A stretch of 64,000 nt of DNA from Bacteroidota bacterium (GCA_013288235.1 JABDCF010000006.1:1-64000), one strand, 5' to 3'. Shown: positions 39,424-48,675, counted from the stretch's first letter. Notes: generated by a model from the sequence alone, not told the origin. Made by a program: numbers and translations.

Positions 39424-39963
39424 TTATTTTGTGAATTTTATGCTATTTAATATGTCATTCAAAATGTTTGTTCCATTATCGTGATCTGTTTTGTCGAATT
39501 GCAAACAGCCAGATATTGCCGTTACATTACTTGTATTTGTATTACTAAAACAGAAAAATCGATAATATTCAACGTTTCCGACTATATCATTTGTCACCAG
39601 AATCCGGGTATTATTAATTACTTTAATACTTGATGAATAACTTTTATCTTTTTTAGATGTTTCGTCCGACCCTCTTTTCAACTTCATTAAATGATCTTCT
39701 TCAACACTTCCAGTTGTAGTGAATAATGAAATAAGGACATTATCTATTTTATAGATATGAGGAGTATTAAAAAAATTGACAGTATTTAAAGCTATTTTAT
39801 TATTATTAAACCTATTACCTGCAAATGATATAGCTTGTTGCTTATTCAGTTTTTCTGCCCTTGTAGGCAAGTCAATACTTGTTGTATTACTTAAAGCAAT
39901 CTGCTGCCCTATACTTGTAAGGCTGTAGATTACACATATTATCAGTAAAATTATTTTTTTCAT
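39424..39963 (-). CDS. Small secreted protein of unknown function
   Basis: Signal peptide 'MKKIILLIICVIYSLTSIGQQ'; tandem paralog downstream. Confidence 0.7.
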   Translation of the reverse strand: MKKIILLIICVIYSLTSIGQQIALSNTTSIDLPTRAEKLNKQQAISFAGNRFNNNKIALNTVNFFNTPHIYKIDNVLISLFTTTGSVEEDHLMKLKRGSDETSKKDKSYSSSIKVINNTRILVTNDIVGNVEYYRFFCFSNTNTSNVTAISGCLQFDKTDHDNGTNILNDILNSIKFTK

Positions 39964-39990
39964 CTTGATTTAAATTTATAATGAATAAAG

Positions 39991-41712
39991 TTATAGTTGC
40001 GGGCATTGTAAATTAGCTACTTTTTTGTTGCCATTAGCATCAGTTGTTAATGTTAAAGGCGTATATGTAGTTGAACCTTTTGGCGCCTCATATATATTGA
40101 TCGAATCCCCGAATACCGTCATAAGTGCATATGCACCAGCCTCGCTATCTGACGCTAAGGGATTGGCAGTTTTATAATCGCCACCTATTTTGGCATAGTT
40201 TTCATCAAACGCGTTTAAACCAGTAGTAGGATCTACCGGGCTGGCTTTAAATGTAGTTAAAAGGGTTTGAATAGTACTCCAGTTACTAACGGTAACGATA
40301 AAGCTAACTGTACTGGTAACGACCCCTACTGAAACCTTATTTTTATAAAACTGAATAGCAGATGCGCCGGCAGCCTGAAGGGTTGTATTACTTAATTTAT
40401 CAGGCATAACAAGAACATCGTCCGGAGATGGGGCGCTTCCCCCGGGGTGCCCATGTGACCATCCAACAGTAAACCCATTAGTTGCATCCCATGTAAGAAC
40501 CGGAATAAAACTATCGGTAGAGGCATTAGTCCCCACAGCAGTGTTAACATAAGTACTTCCTGTTAAGCTTTTTAGATTTTGATTAGCCCCATACTCCTTT
40601 TGTGAAGAGTCTGTTTTTGCTAAAATTTGAGTGTTTTGAGCCGCAATTGTTGAATTTTGAGCTACAGAGTCAACATGGCCCACCTGCGAACATGGCGTTT
40701 TAGTCGTATCAACAACCACCGGCTCTGTCACGCTGCAAGGCTCCGTAGTTGGCGGTGGCATCCCGCCATCGCCGCCAGGCGGTAGTGGTTGGGCAACATT
40801 TATAATTATGTTTCGTACTGCATCATCGGAACTCCCGCCTGAAGATGGGGTACATGTAGGCGGTACCGGCGGGGCAGCGCCACCAGGGCTGCCTGTTCCG
40901 GTGCTACCATCGCTGCCGCCGCTCGGTGGGGCCGAGGTATCGCATACATAGTAAATAAGTACCTGGCTAACAATATTGCCGTACCCATCAATTGTAAGAT
41001 CCCAGTAAAAAGTACAAGTAACTGTAGGTGGGTCTAATTCCGCTGTTTTCAAATAAGAAGTACCCACACTTTGGATTGTTTTACCATTTGATTGGGTGCC
41101 TGGTGCTGCAGGTGTTAAAAGCTGGCCGTTTTTAAATTCATAGCCGCCGCTATACTGCCCTTTTGGTGTAAAATAAAATACAAAGCCCGTAAAAGTACTG
41201 TCACGCTTGCGGTAAGTATTTTTCGCGAGTTTACTTAAATCACCTTTCAGGTAGCTTGGGTCAGCCATTATGGTCATGATAAAAGCGCTATATTTTTTGC
41301 CGTCACTTAACAAAATAAAAGAACTCCTGCTGTTTTCTTTGGGATAAATTCCTGTACTTCCACCACTTGATAAGGCAGAGTAAATAGGGGAACTTGACGG
41401 GTCAATCGGCATTTCGATCACATTTTTACCAAGCCTGGTATAAGTTGCGGCATGGTTCCAGTCGGGTTTAGTTACCTGGCTGTAATCATAATTGCTATTT
41501 ACACCCTGAGTAGTAAGCTTGCCGCCATTTGCATTAACAGGATAGGTATTTTCATACCACGCCTTTGCCTGGCTAACGGCAGCGCTTGTTATCGTTGACT
41601 GGGCTTTTGAGTTATCTTTTTTACAACTGTTGATGATAAACGCTATTCCTACAAAAATCAGTGAGGAGACGATTAAACGAATATTTAAACTTTTTAAATA
41701 GAGGTATTTCAT
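39991..41712 (-). CDS. Lipoprotein of unknown function with JAMM-like HxH...PSxxD motif
   Basis: Lipobox 'FIINSCKKDN'; Gly/Pro-rich linker; 'GWSHGHPGGSAPSPDDVL'. Confidence 0.65.
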   Translation of the reverse strand: MKYLYLKSLNIRLIVSSLIFVGIAFIINSCKKDNSKAQSTITSAAVSQAKAWYENTYPVNANGGKLTTQGVNSNYDYSQVTKPDWNHAATYTRLGKNVIEMPIDPSSSPIYSALSSGGSTGIYPKENSRSSFILLSDGKKYSAFIMTIMADPSYLKGDLSKLAKNTYRKRDSTFTGFVFYFTPKGQYSGGYEFKNGQLLTPAAPGTQSNGKTIQSVGTSYLKTAELDPPTVTCTFYWDLTIDGYGNIVSQVLIYYVCDTSAPPSGGSDGSTGTGSPGGAAPPVPPTCTPSSGGSSDDAVRNIIINVAQPLPPGGDGGMPPPTTEPCSVTEPVVVDTTKTPCSQVGHVDSVAQNSTIAAQNTQILAKTDSSQKEYGANQNLKSLTGSTYVNTAVGTNASTDSFIPVLTWDATNGFTVGWSHGHPGGSAPSPDDVLVMPDKLSNTTLQAAGASAIQFYKNKVSVGVVTSTVSFIVTVSNWSTIQTLLTTFKASPVDPTTGLNAFDENYAKIGGDYKTANPLASDSEAGAYALMTVFGDSINIYEAPKGSTTYTPLTLTTDANGNKKVANLQCPQL

Positions 41713-41844
41713 ATACGGATAAAGTTTTAGGATTTATCTTTAAAAAGGCCTATGCCTGATTGGGTGGAAAGCTGCCAATTAAAATCGGATTTCCAAAAAA
41801 AATTTTATTTTAATTATGATTTTGCCAGGATCAATGATTAAATC

Positions 41845-42495
41845 CTATGGTTCTTCAGTGAACCTCACATTATCCTTCATCGCCTGCAAATGATGCCTAT
41901 TCACTTTTTTCTTCACCGCATCAAAATCAAAGTTGTGGTTAGTGCCGCAGTCAAGCATGGTCATATACGCCGAGGGTTTGGTGCTTTCAAAATATTCGAT
42001 GAGGTTACTGCTCCAGATGAGCTGGCAGTTTCCTTTTGTGCGGGTGGCTATTTCGTAAATGCCTTCTTTAAATTCAATATGCCTGATGTGCTGTGATTCC
42101 AGGTTGCCCTGGGGGTAGTAAATGAGGATATTGCCGGCCTCATTTAACAGGGACGCGGCATAATCCAAACTTTCATTGATGGAGCGGGTGCCGGGATCGA
42201 CCGAAAAAGAGCCTGCATGCTTTAGCCACCAATTTTTTTGCATCTGTTTTTTTACCGACATAGTATATAAGCCTTTTAGCGGTTGCTGTTTGTTGATGTA
42301 TTTAAAACACAAAAAAATAGCAAAAAAACCATCCAGAAAGCCAAAATGGTTACACATTAATATGTACGAATGGTTTGGTTTTATATCAACGCCTTTAATA
42401 ACCATTTTATTAAAACGTCGCCGGAAAAACCAAATAAGGAACAAGGCGCCCCGTTTGATAAAGAAAAATGGAAGCGGTTTTGCCTTTATGATCAT
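41845..42495 (-). CDS. PlsC-like 1-acyl-glycerol-3-phosphate acyltransferase
   Basis: HX4D motif 'MCNHFGFLDGFF' and 'YYPQGNLES'. Confidence 0.82.
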   Translation of the reverse strand: MIIKAKPLPFFFIKRGALFLIWFFRRRFNKMVIKGVDIKPNHSYILMCNHFGFLDGFFAIFLCFKYINKQQPLKGLYTMSVKKQMQKNWWLKHAGSFSVDPGTRSINESLDYAASLLNEAGNILIYYPQGNLESQHIRHIEFKEGIYEIATRTKGNCQLIWSSNLIEYFESTKPSAYMTMLDCGTNHNFDFDAVKKKVNRHHLQAMKDNVRFTEEP

Positions 42496-43313
42496 TGTAA
42501 TACCTTAGTTAATGCGGATACAAAGTCCCTTTTTATCATTTCGTGCCCTTCGTCCAATACTATTACTTCGGGCTGCTTAAGTTGCGCAATAAAATCCCGG
42601 CCAATAGTTGGCGGAAAAGTTTTATCGCGTTTGCCAAATATAAATATGCTTTTGATGTTTTGCTGCTGCAGGGCCTGTAATAAACGGGCTTCATCAGTTT
42701 CTAAAAAACGGAGATAAATAAAACAGGCATAAAAATTAAACCTTAGCTCGGGGGTGCCGATCTCTTTGTACAAAATTTCATAAGCCTCGGCATTGATAAA
42801 CCGCAGTTGCCTGAATAATTTTAGCAGGCTGGTCAATCTTTTTTCGGGGAGGATCAGCTTTTCTAAAATTTTATTGCCGGTTTTGTTTCTGCTAAAGAAG
42901 GTGATGAGGCTGCCTGGTTGTAAGCAGGAAGGCGCTGCAACTATATATTCATCGATCATTGGCGCCAATTCCTCGGTAATAATGGTTGCATAATGTGTAC
43001 CCATTGAATAGCCTATTACCGAGAAACGAGCTATACCCTGATTTTGACAAAATTCGGCAAATAAGGCTGCCACTTCTTTTTTGCTGATGCCTTTTTTTAT
43101 GGTTGGTAAACTTTGGTCTTTTAGTTTGGTTTCTTTATGAAAAAAAAGGTCGAACCCCCAGAAGGTATATGTTGAACCGAGGTTGCTTTCTAAAATTTTA
43201 AATTGCTTGCCATGCATCCCGTAGCCATGAAAACACAGCATATGTTTAGGCCCGCTCCCAAATTTGTAGTAATGGAGGTTAACCAGGCCGTTCTCAAAGT
43301 AATGATCGGTCAT
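42492..43313 (-). CDS. Alpha/beta hydrolase
   Basis: 'MLCFHGYGMHGKQF' oxyanion loop, 'VIGYSMGTHYATI' nucleophile elbow, 'DEGHEMI' His. Confidence 0.88.
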   Translation of the reverse strand: MTDHYFENGLVNLHYYKFGSGPKHMLCFHGYGMHGKQFKILESNLGSTYTFWGFDLFFHKETKLKDQSLPTIKKGISKKEVAALFAEFCQNQGIARFSVIGYSMGTHYATIITEELAPMIDEYIVAAPSCLQPGSLITFFSRNKTGNKILEKLILPEKRLTSLLKLFRQLRFINAEAYEILYKEIGTPELRFNFYACFIYLRFLETDEARLLQALQQQNIKSIFIFGKRDKTFPPTIGRDFIAQLKQPEVIVLDEGHEMIKRDFVSALTKVLQ

Positions 43314-43720
43314 GGTGCTGTAGGTTTAGTGTCGATAAAGGCAGCCGCCCATACATAATCGCCATCGTGGGAAATAGTAAGGCTTATTTTTAAATTAAAT
43401 GTCTCTTTATGGATGATTACCTGTGGTTCGCCTGCGATTTTATTGCGGACAATTTCTATCTTTTTCCAGCCTAACGGCGAAGGATCGACTTGTTTAATGG
43501 CTTTATAAACGGCTTCTTTAGCTGCCCATGTGGATGCATAGCGTAACAGGAAATCATCAAACTGCTCGCAATAAACTATTTCGCCGACTATATAAACTTT
43601 TTTTTTGAAAAGGTCATTGAAGGACGCTATAAAATCAGGGACAAACACCAGGTCGTTGCCAACTGCAAATGTTTTGCCTGTGGTAATTTCATTTAGGGTT
43701 TTTAATAATTCATTCTCCAT
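43310..43720 (-). CDS. AcpS-like holo-ACP synthase (start moved to internal Met MENELLKTLN)
   Basis: 'GNDLVFVPDF', 'RYASTWAAKEAVYKAI', 'ISHDGDYVWAAAF'. Confidence 0.85.
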   Translation of the reverse strand: MENELLKTLNEITTGKTFAVGNDLVFVPDFIASFNDLFKKKVYIVGEIVYCEQFDDFLLRYASTWAAKEAVYKAIKQVDPSPLGWKKIEIVRNKIAGEPQVIIHKETFNLKISLTISHDGDYVWAAAFIDTKPTAP

Positions 43721-44522
43721 CAATGCCAATCCCCATAATATTAAAGCCGCCATCGACAAAATGGATATTCCCGGTTATTTTTTTTGAAAGATCAGAGAAA
43801 TAGTAAAGAGCAGTATCAGCAACATCGCCGGCATCAACATTGCCAAGCGGCGCCGTCATCTTTCCAATTTTTCGCAATTTACGTACACCTGTAACCGCTC
43901 CCGATGAAGTGGTCATCACCAACCCTGCAGAAATGGCGTTTACACGCACATTTATATCCCTGAAATGATTAGCCAGGTAAAGCATGATATTTTCAAGCGC
44001 TGCCTTATTAATGGCCATGCCGGCGTAATCAGGGAAAACCCGTTGCGACGCATTGTAAGTGAGTGTTAAAATAGATGCATTTTTTGCCAGCAACGGCTTT
44101 GCAACCCTGCTGATGCGGAGCAACGAGTAAGCGCTGATATTGAACGAATCCATCAAATCCTCAAAAGGGATATCAAGGTAGGAGGGGGCGGGTTCACTGC
44201 TGCCGGGCAGGCTGTAGCACATCACTTGCTGGTTGCCAAAAGCGATGCCGTGTAAAATGTAGTCAATTGGCCCGGCTGTTTGGTTTACCATTTGCAGAAA
44301 GGTGGCTATTTCAGCTTCGTCCCTTACATCAACTTGCGCTGATAAACGGTTGTCCATGCCATTTTTTTGCATCAGGAATAGAACTTCCTCTTTCGTGTCG
44401 GCAACATAACTCAACGCAACTTTACACCCTGATAGATGCAGCTTTACCGCAACAGCATAAGCAATGGAACTTTCGTTACGAACGCCAAATACTACAGCTA
44501 CTTTGTCTTTGTTGTGGATCAT
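43710..44522 (-). CDS. Enoyl-ACP reductase (FabI-like SDR)
   Basis: 'VFGVRNESSIAYAVAVKL' nucleotide-binding region, 'YAGMAINKAALE' (YX6K), 'ITGNIHFVDGGFNIMG'. Confidence 0.88.
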   Translation of the reverse strand: MIHNKDKVAVVFGVRNESSIAYAVAVKLHLSGCKVALSYVADTKEEVLFLMQKNGMDNRLSAQVDVRDEAEIATFLQMVNQTAGPIDYILHGIAFGNQQVMCYSLPGSSEPAPSYLDIPFEDLMDSFNISAYSLLRISRVAKPLLAKNASILTLTYNASQRVFPDYAGMAINKAALENIMLYLANHFRDINVRVNAISAGLVMTTSSGAVTGVRKLRKIGKMTAPLGNVDAGDVADTALYYFSDLSKKITGNIHFVDGGFNIMGIGIDGE

Positions 44523-44565
44523 TTACTGATGTTGGGCCTAATAGGCAAAATTAAATTCTTTTTTG

Positions 44566-44595
44566 ACCCTCTTTGCCGCATGCGGCAGAGAGGGT
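44566..44595. repeat. 30-bp near-perfect palindrome ACCCTCTTTGCCGCATGCGGCAGAGAGGGT
   Basis: Self-complementary except one symmetric mismatch pair. Confidence 0.85.
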
Positions 44596-44665
44596 GATCC
44601 AGCGAAGCGCAGATCGGGTGAGTAAACTCGTCGCGATGCATTTGCGCTAATGCCGCTTTAATAAG

Positions 44666-44985
44666 TTTCGTACCTACGGCACGAGAAATGGTTTTATTTA
44701 TTTTTTCTACAAATGTTTCGTACCTACGGCACGAGAAATGGTTTTATTTATTTTTTCTACAAATGTTTCGTACCTACGGCACGAGAAATGGTTTTATTTA
44801 TTTTTTCTACAAATGTTTCGTACCTACGGCACGAGAAATGGTTTTATTTATTTTTTCTACAAATGTTTCGTACCTACGGCACGAGAAATGGTTTTATTTA
44901 TTTTTTCTACAAATGTTTCGTACCTACGGCACGAAAAATGGTTTTATTTATTTTTTTCTACAAACGTTTTGCACCTACGGCGCAT
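44666..44985. repeat. 50-bp tandem repeat array, 6 copies plus degenerate partial copy
   Basis: Unit tttcgtacctacggcacgagaaatggttttatttattttttctacaaatg; starts at 44666, 44716, 44766, 44816, 44866, 44916. Confidence 0.97.
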
Positions 44986-44998
44986 TTTGATTGGTGGT

Positions 44999-46351
44999 TT
45001 ATATATCCCTTGAAACCGAAATTGCACTATTAGTGCCGCCAAAGCCATAATTGAGGCAAGTAACAGTATTTATCTCTTTAGCAAAGCTTTCCTTCGGGAT
45101 CAAATCCCGATAAGCTTCCAGCGGTTTTTCAGGGCCGGTCCAGTTATCAGCTTTTTGAAAAGGTTCCAGTTCAGGGTTTAGTTTTTCGGAATTTAAGCAG
45201 GGCAGTACTTTTTGTTCCTGCAGCATCAATAAAGCTGTAATAAACTCAACCGAACCCGCAGCACCAAGCATATGGCCGAACTGTGATTTAGGCGCAGTGA
45301 TATGATAACCACTTTCTCCCAAAACGTCAACAACGCTCAATAATTCAATAGAATCACCGGCGGGGGTAGAGGTGCCATGCACCTTAACGACATCCGGTTT
45401 TTTGCCCGAACTATCTAAAATACCTTTCCATAATCTTTTTTGACCAGCGAACGATGGGTAAAACATATCACCATCGCCATCCGAATTATTAAAATATTCA
45501 TCAATTACGGCTATAATGTTTGCGCCACGGGCTTTTGCCAGTTCGTATTCTTCAAGGGCTACGATGCCGCTGCCGAATGAGCATACAAAACCATTCCGGT
45601 TTACATCAAAGGGGCGAGAGCTCTCTTCGGGACTAAATCCGCGGCTTAGTACCTGCATCCCATCAAAACCGATAAATGTTTCCAGTGATGTGCCTTCAAC
45701 GCCGCCCGCAATGATGCGGTCTTGCAGGCCAAATTTTATTAGACGATAAGCATAGCCGATGTTTCCCAAACCTGTTGCACAGGCCGAGCCGATCGCCTCA
45801 CAAACGCCCCTGTTTTTTATTAAACATGATACATTGGCAGCTTCGCGGTAAACCATGGTACGGTCAACAGTATGTGAACCTGCCAGGCGGGTTTTTTTGC
45901 CTAATTCGTAAAAGTTATGCCAGGCAATACGTAAAATAACATTCCCTGCACCGCCGGAGCCAATCACAACACCGGTTTGTTCGGATTGCACTTCTTTGCT
46001 ATCCCAGCCCGCCATTTTTATGGCTTCCTGCGTGCCTAACATAGCCCATATGCAACCTATGTCAGCAGTGGCCAGGTTGCCATCGGGTATCCGGTTCAGC
46101 TTATCGATATAAGTTTCAGGGTAATTATTTTCAGCAAGGGGCGAATAAATAGCCTCCAGCCCCATTTCTTCTTCGGTAATAAAACCCGATACAGACGACC
46201 GGATATTTTTACCATAAGCCAGCGCCTTGTCCCATTCCCGTATTAAGCTTTGGTTGGCAAATAGCTTTTTGCTGAAATCGGGCAAACCGGTACAGGTTGG
46301 GAAAGCCCCTCCCATGCCAACAACTGCCACTTTTCTGCCTGGTATTTGCAT
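44999..46351 (-). CDS. Beta-ketoacyl-ACP synthase (FabF-like)
   Basis: Cys-His-His motifs 'GSACATGLGNI', 'VHGTSTPAGD', 'KSQFGHMLGAAG'. Confidence 0.93.
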   Translation of the reverse strand: MQIPGRKVAVVGMGGAFPTCTGLPDFSKKLFANQSLIREWDKALAYGKNIRSSVSGFITEEEMGLEAIYSPLAENNYPETYIDKLNRIPDGNLATADIGCIWAMLGTQEAIKMAGWDSKEVQSEQTGVVIGSGGAGNVILRIAWHNFYELGKKTRLAGSHTVDRTMVYREAANVSCLIKNRGVCEAIGSACATGLGNIGYAYRLIKFGLQDRIIAGGVEGTSLETFIGFDGMQVLSRGFSPEESSRPFDVNRNGFVCSFGSGIVALEEYELAKARGANIIAVIDEYFNNSDGDGDMFYPSFAGQKRLWKGILDSSGKKPDVVKVHGTSTPAGDSIELLSVVDVLGESGYHITAPKSQFGHMLGAAGSVEFITALLMLQEQKVLPCLNSEKLNPELEPFQKADNWTGPEKPLEAYRDLIPKESFAKEINTVTCLNYGFGGTNSAISVSRDI

Positions 46352-46614
46352 TATTGTTCTTTTTCCTTTGTTTTTATAATCAGGTCAACAACATCCTTAA
46401 CCTTTGAGCCTAAACCATCAATATCGTCATCATCAAATTCAACGTCAAATTTTTGTTCAGTTTTAGCAACAATATTTATCATTTCTGTCGACGGCGTGTT
46501 TAAATCTTTTATAAAATCTGTATCCTCAGTTACGCCAACTAATTTTTCCTGGTTTATCGTCCTTACAGTTTTTAAAATTTCAACCAGGCCGTCAATTATT
46601 TCTTGTCTTTCCAT
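46351..46614 (-). CDS. Acyl carrier protein
   Basis: 87-aa acidic protein with 'DFIKDLNTPSTEMINIVAKTEQKFDVEFDDDDI'; Ser is in a DLNTPSTEM context instead of the usual DSL. Confidence 0.8.
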   Translation of the reverse strand: MERQEIIDGLVEILKTVRTINQEKLVGVTEDTDFIKDLNTPSTEMINIVAKTEQKFDVEFDDDDIDGLGSKVKDVVDLIIKTKEKEQ

Positions 46615-47177
46615 TATAGTTGTGATAGTTTATCAATAAGTTCTTTTTTAATGGCCCTGCCGGTTATATCGCTTAAGTCGGCAATCAGCGTAAAATCGGG
46701 GCTAATATCATATGCCAATAGCCGCTCTTCATTAAAGTCGCTAAAGTAATCATCTAAATCCAATCCGGCAGGCACTTTGTAAATTCTTCCATCGCACACC
46801 ATTTGCCTGAATTTATAAAACTTGATATTGCCTATGCTGATAAATGTATCATCCACCTCTAAATAGTTATGAAAAATCACCTGCCCAACGCTTATGAATC
46901 GCGGCAGAAACACTTCCATCAGTTCAACCGGCGTAAGTCCTTGTTTTTCGCATTCTAAAAAAACGTTGCAGGTGCCCGTAGTCGCCTGGGCAAATGCCTC
47001 AATTTGGTCGACCCCCCTGAAAACCCCGAAATGATCTTCCACGTCTCTCGCTGTGGGGGTATAGCTTGCGACTATGCCTACCCTGGGCGAGTGCCAATGG
47101 TATTTATTTACAAGCAATTTTGTAGGCCCATGTTTTACCAGTACGTCTTTTGGCTCCCAGCCTAAAAAATTATCCAT
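46614..47177 (-). CDS. FabZ/FabA-like hotdog-fold 3-hydroxyacyl-ACP dehydratase
   Basis: 'DVEDHFGVFRGVDQIEAFAQATTG' resembles the FabZ His...Glu active site. Confidence 0.72.
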   Translation of the reverse strand: MDNFLGWEPKDVLVKHGPTKLLVNKYHWHSPRVGIVASYTPTARDVEDHFGVFRGVDQIEAFAQATTGTCNVFLECEKQGLTPVELMEVFLPRFISVGQVIFHNYLEVDDTFISIGNIKFYKFRQMVCDGRIYKVPAGLDLDDYFSDFNEERLLAYDISPDFTLIADLSDITGRAIKKELIDKLSQL

Positions 47178-47210
47178 TCAATTATTATTGCTTTTAAATA
47201 AATATGCTGA

Positions 47211-47338
47211 TTAAGAACCAAGAATCAGGAAAAGATAAAAAGTTTTTCATTTATGATAATTATTCAAATTTCTTGTTGGTATCCAAATTTCGATTTTTTA
47301 CTTGATTCTTGACTCTTGGTTCTTGATTCTCGACCCTT
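47211..47338. repeat. Imperfect inverted-repeat element, 'aagaaccaagaatca' family
   Basis: aagaaccaagaatcaggaa facing cttgattcttgactcttggttcttgattctcgac. Confidence 0.65.
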
Positions 47339-47341
47339 ACT

Positions 47342-48064
47342 TCATGTTAACCCGCCATCGATATGAATGTTTGTTCCATTTATATAGGATGCTTTGTCAG
47401 ATAGCAGGAATGCAATAGTATCGGCGATATCCTCAACATTCCCAAACCGTTTTGCGGGGATCAAATTAAGGTATTTTTCCTTGACAGCGTCGGGTAAACC
47501 GGCGGTCATATCGGTCTCAATATAACCTGGCGCTACGCTGAGTACCCTGATATTATGGGTATCGTTAAGTGCTGCCGCCTCCTGTGCCAGTGATTTTGAA
47601 AGTGCGATCAATCCCGCTTTAGCAGCCGCATAAACCGATTGAAATGCGTTGCCCCGTTCGGCCACTACCGAACTTATGTTAATGATCACCCCGCTTTTGC
47701 TCAGCCCGAAAATTTTCATCGCCGTTTTGCATATCATTATCGGCGCCCTTAAATTTACATTTAACATGGCGTCGATCTCGCGCTCAGGTTGAAAATTTAG
47801 TGGTTTATCATAAGTAAGTCCGGCGTTGTTGATCACTGCATAAAGGGTATCGCCGTGTTCCTTTTTTAATTGTTTGCAAAAATCGGACAGTTGTTCATTG
47901 TCCGAGAAATCAGCGCATAAAATGTGGCTTCCGGGCTCAATATGTGTGAAACTTTCTTTTTTTGAGGCATGTAAAATCAAGGTGTACTCGCCTGAAAGTT
48001 TCTTTGAAATAGCTAAGCCTAAGCCTTTACTGGCGCCTGTAATCAATACCTTTTTTTTCTCCAT
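47342..48064 (-). CDS. 3-oxoacyl-ACP reductase (FabG-like SDR)
   Basis: 'VLITGASKGLGLAISKKL', 'INNAGLTYD', 'SVYAAAKAGLIALSKSLA', 'GTNIHIDGGLT'. Confidence 0.92.
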   Translation of the reverse strand: MEKKKVLITGASKGLGLAISKKLSGEYTLILHASKKESFTHIEPGSHILCADFSDNEQLSDFCKQLKKEHGDTLYAVINNAGLTYDKPLNFQPEREIDAMLNVNLRAPIMICKTAMKIFGLSKSGVIINISSVVAERGNAFQSVYAAAKAGLIALSKSLAQEAAALNDTHNIRVLSVAPGYIETDMTAGLPDAVKEKYLNLIPAKRFGNVEDIADTIAFLLSDKASYINGTNIHIDGGLT

Positions 48065-48306
48065 CAGGAACGAAACTTTAATATAATAAAGCGGCCTGCA
48101 ATATAATAATATTAAAATAAATGGATGATGGGTGTTTGAAATTACGGGACTGGCTGCTTTTGGTAGTAAATTTGTTTACGGGAAATATGAATTTAAAAAA
48201 ATATCTTTAACAATGTCCAATCCCAAAAGCCTCGCTTGTTATTGGGGTATAAAACAAATATTTATTAACGTGTCTGCCGAAAGGCGGACAATTAAAATCA
48301 AAAAAC

Positions 48307-48660
48307 ATGGACGAGTACATTTTAATTTTCAGACACGAGGATGGTACAAAAGTAGCATCACCGGAACAACTGCAAATCTGGATGAAACAGACAATGGATT
48401 GGATTGGCGGCATTGCTGCGCAAAACAAATTTGTTAGCGGCACAGGTTTGCCTTTTGCAGATTCCAGGGTGGTAGGGCACAATAATGTGGTTACTAACGG
48501 CCCTTTTGGCGACATTAAAGAAACCATTGGCGGCTTTATAATTGTAAAAGCCGGTTCGGTTGACGAAGCTGTGGAATTTGCAAAAGGCAGCCCCGTTTTA
48601 GTTGGCGAAGGCAACACTGTTGAAGTGAGAAGGATTGCTAAAAACGACGGGTCGCATTGA
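48307..48660 (+). CDS. YCII-related (DGPF) domain protein
   Basis: 'MDEYILIFRHEDG', 'VVTNGPFGDIKETIGGFIIVKAGSVDEAVEFAKGSP'. Confidence 0.87.
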   Translation: MDEYILIFRHEDGTKVASPEQLQIWMKQTMDWIGGIAAQNKFVSGTGLPFADSRVVGHNNVVTNGPFGDIKETIGGFIIVKAGSVDEAVEFAKGSPVLVGEGNTVEVRRIAKNDGSH

Positions 48661-48675
48661 ACTCACCTGTATTTA

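Noticed and set aside
43721-43759. N-terminal extension of the AcpS-like ORF (MSMAALILWGLAL)
   Set aside because: It overlaps the FabI-like gene further; internal Met at 43720 gives a normal AcpS start and small overlap.
44666-44985. Possible CRISPR array
   Set aside because: Units are head-to-tail 50-bp repeats with no unique spacers, and there are no cas genes nearby.
44688-45033. Three overlapping ORFs (91-106 aa) with repeated 'NVSYLRHEKWFYLFFLQMF' peptides
   Set aside because: They arise because the 50-bp repeat has no stop in three forward frames; same peptide appears in rotating frames, so not convincing as proteins.
47211-47338. Insertion sequence or transposase remnant
   Set aside because: No transposase coding sequence or target duplication seen; only inverted non-coding words.
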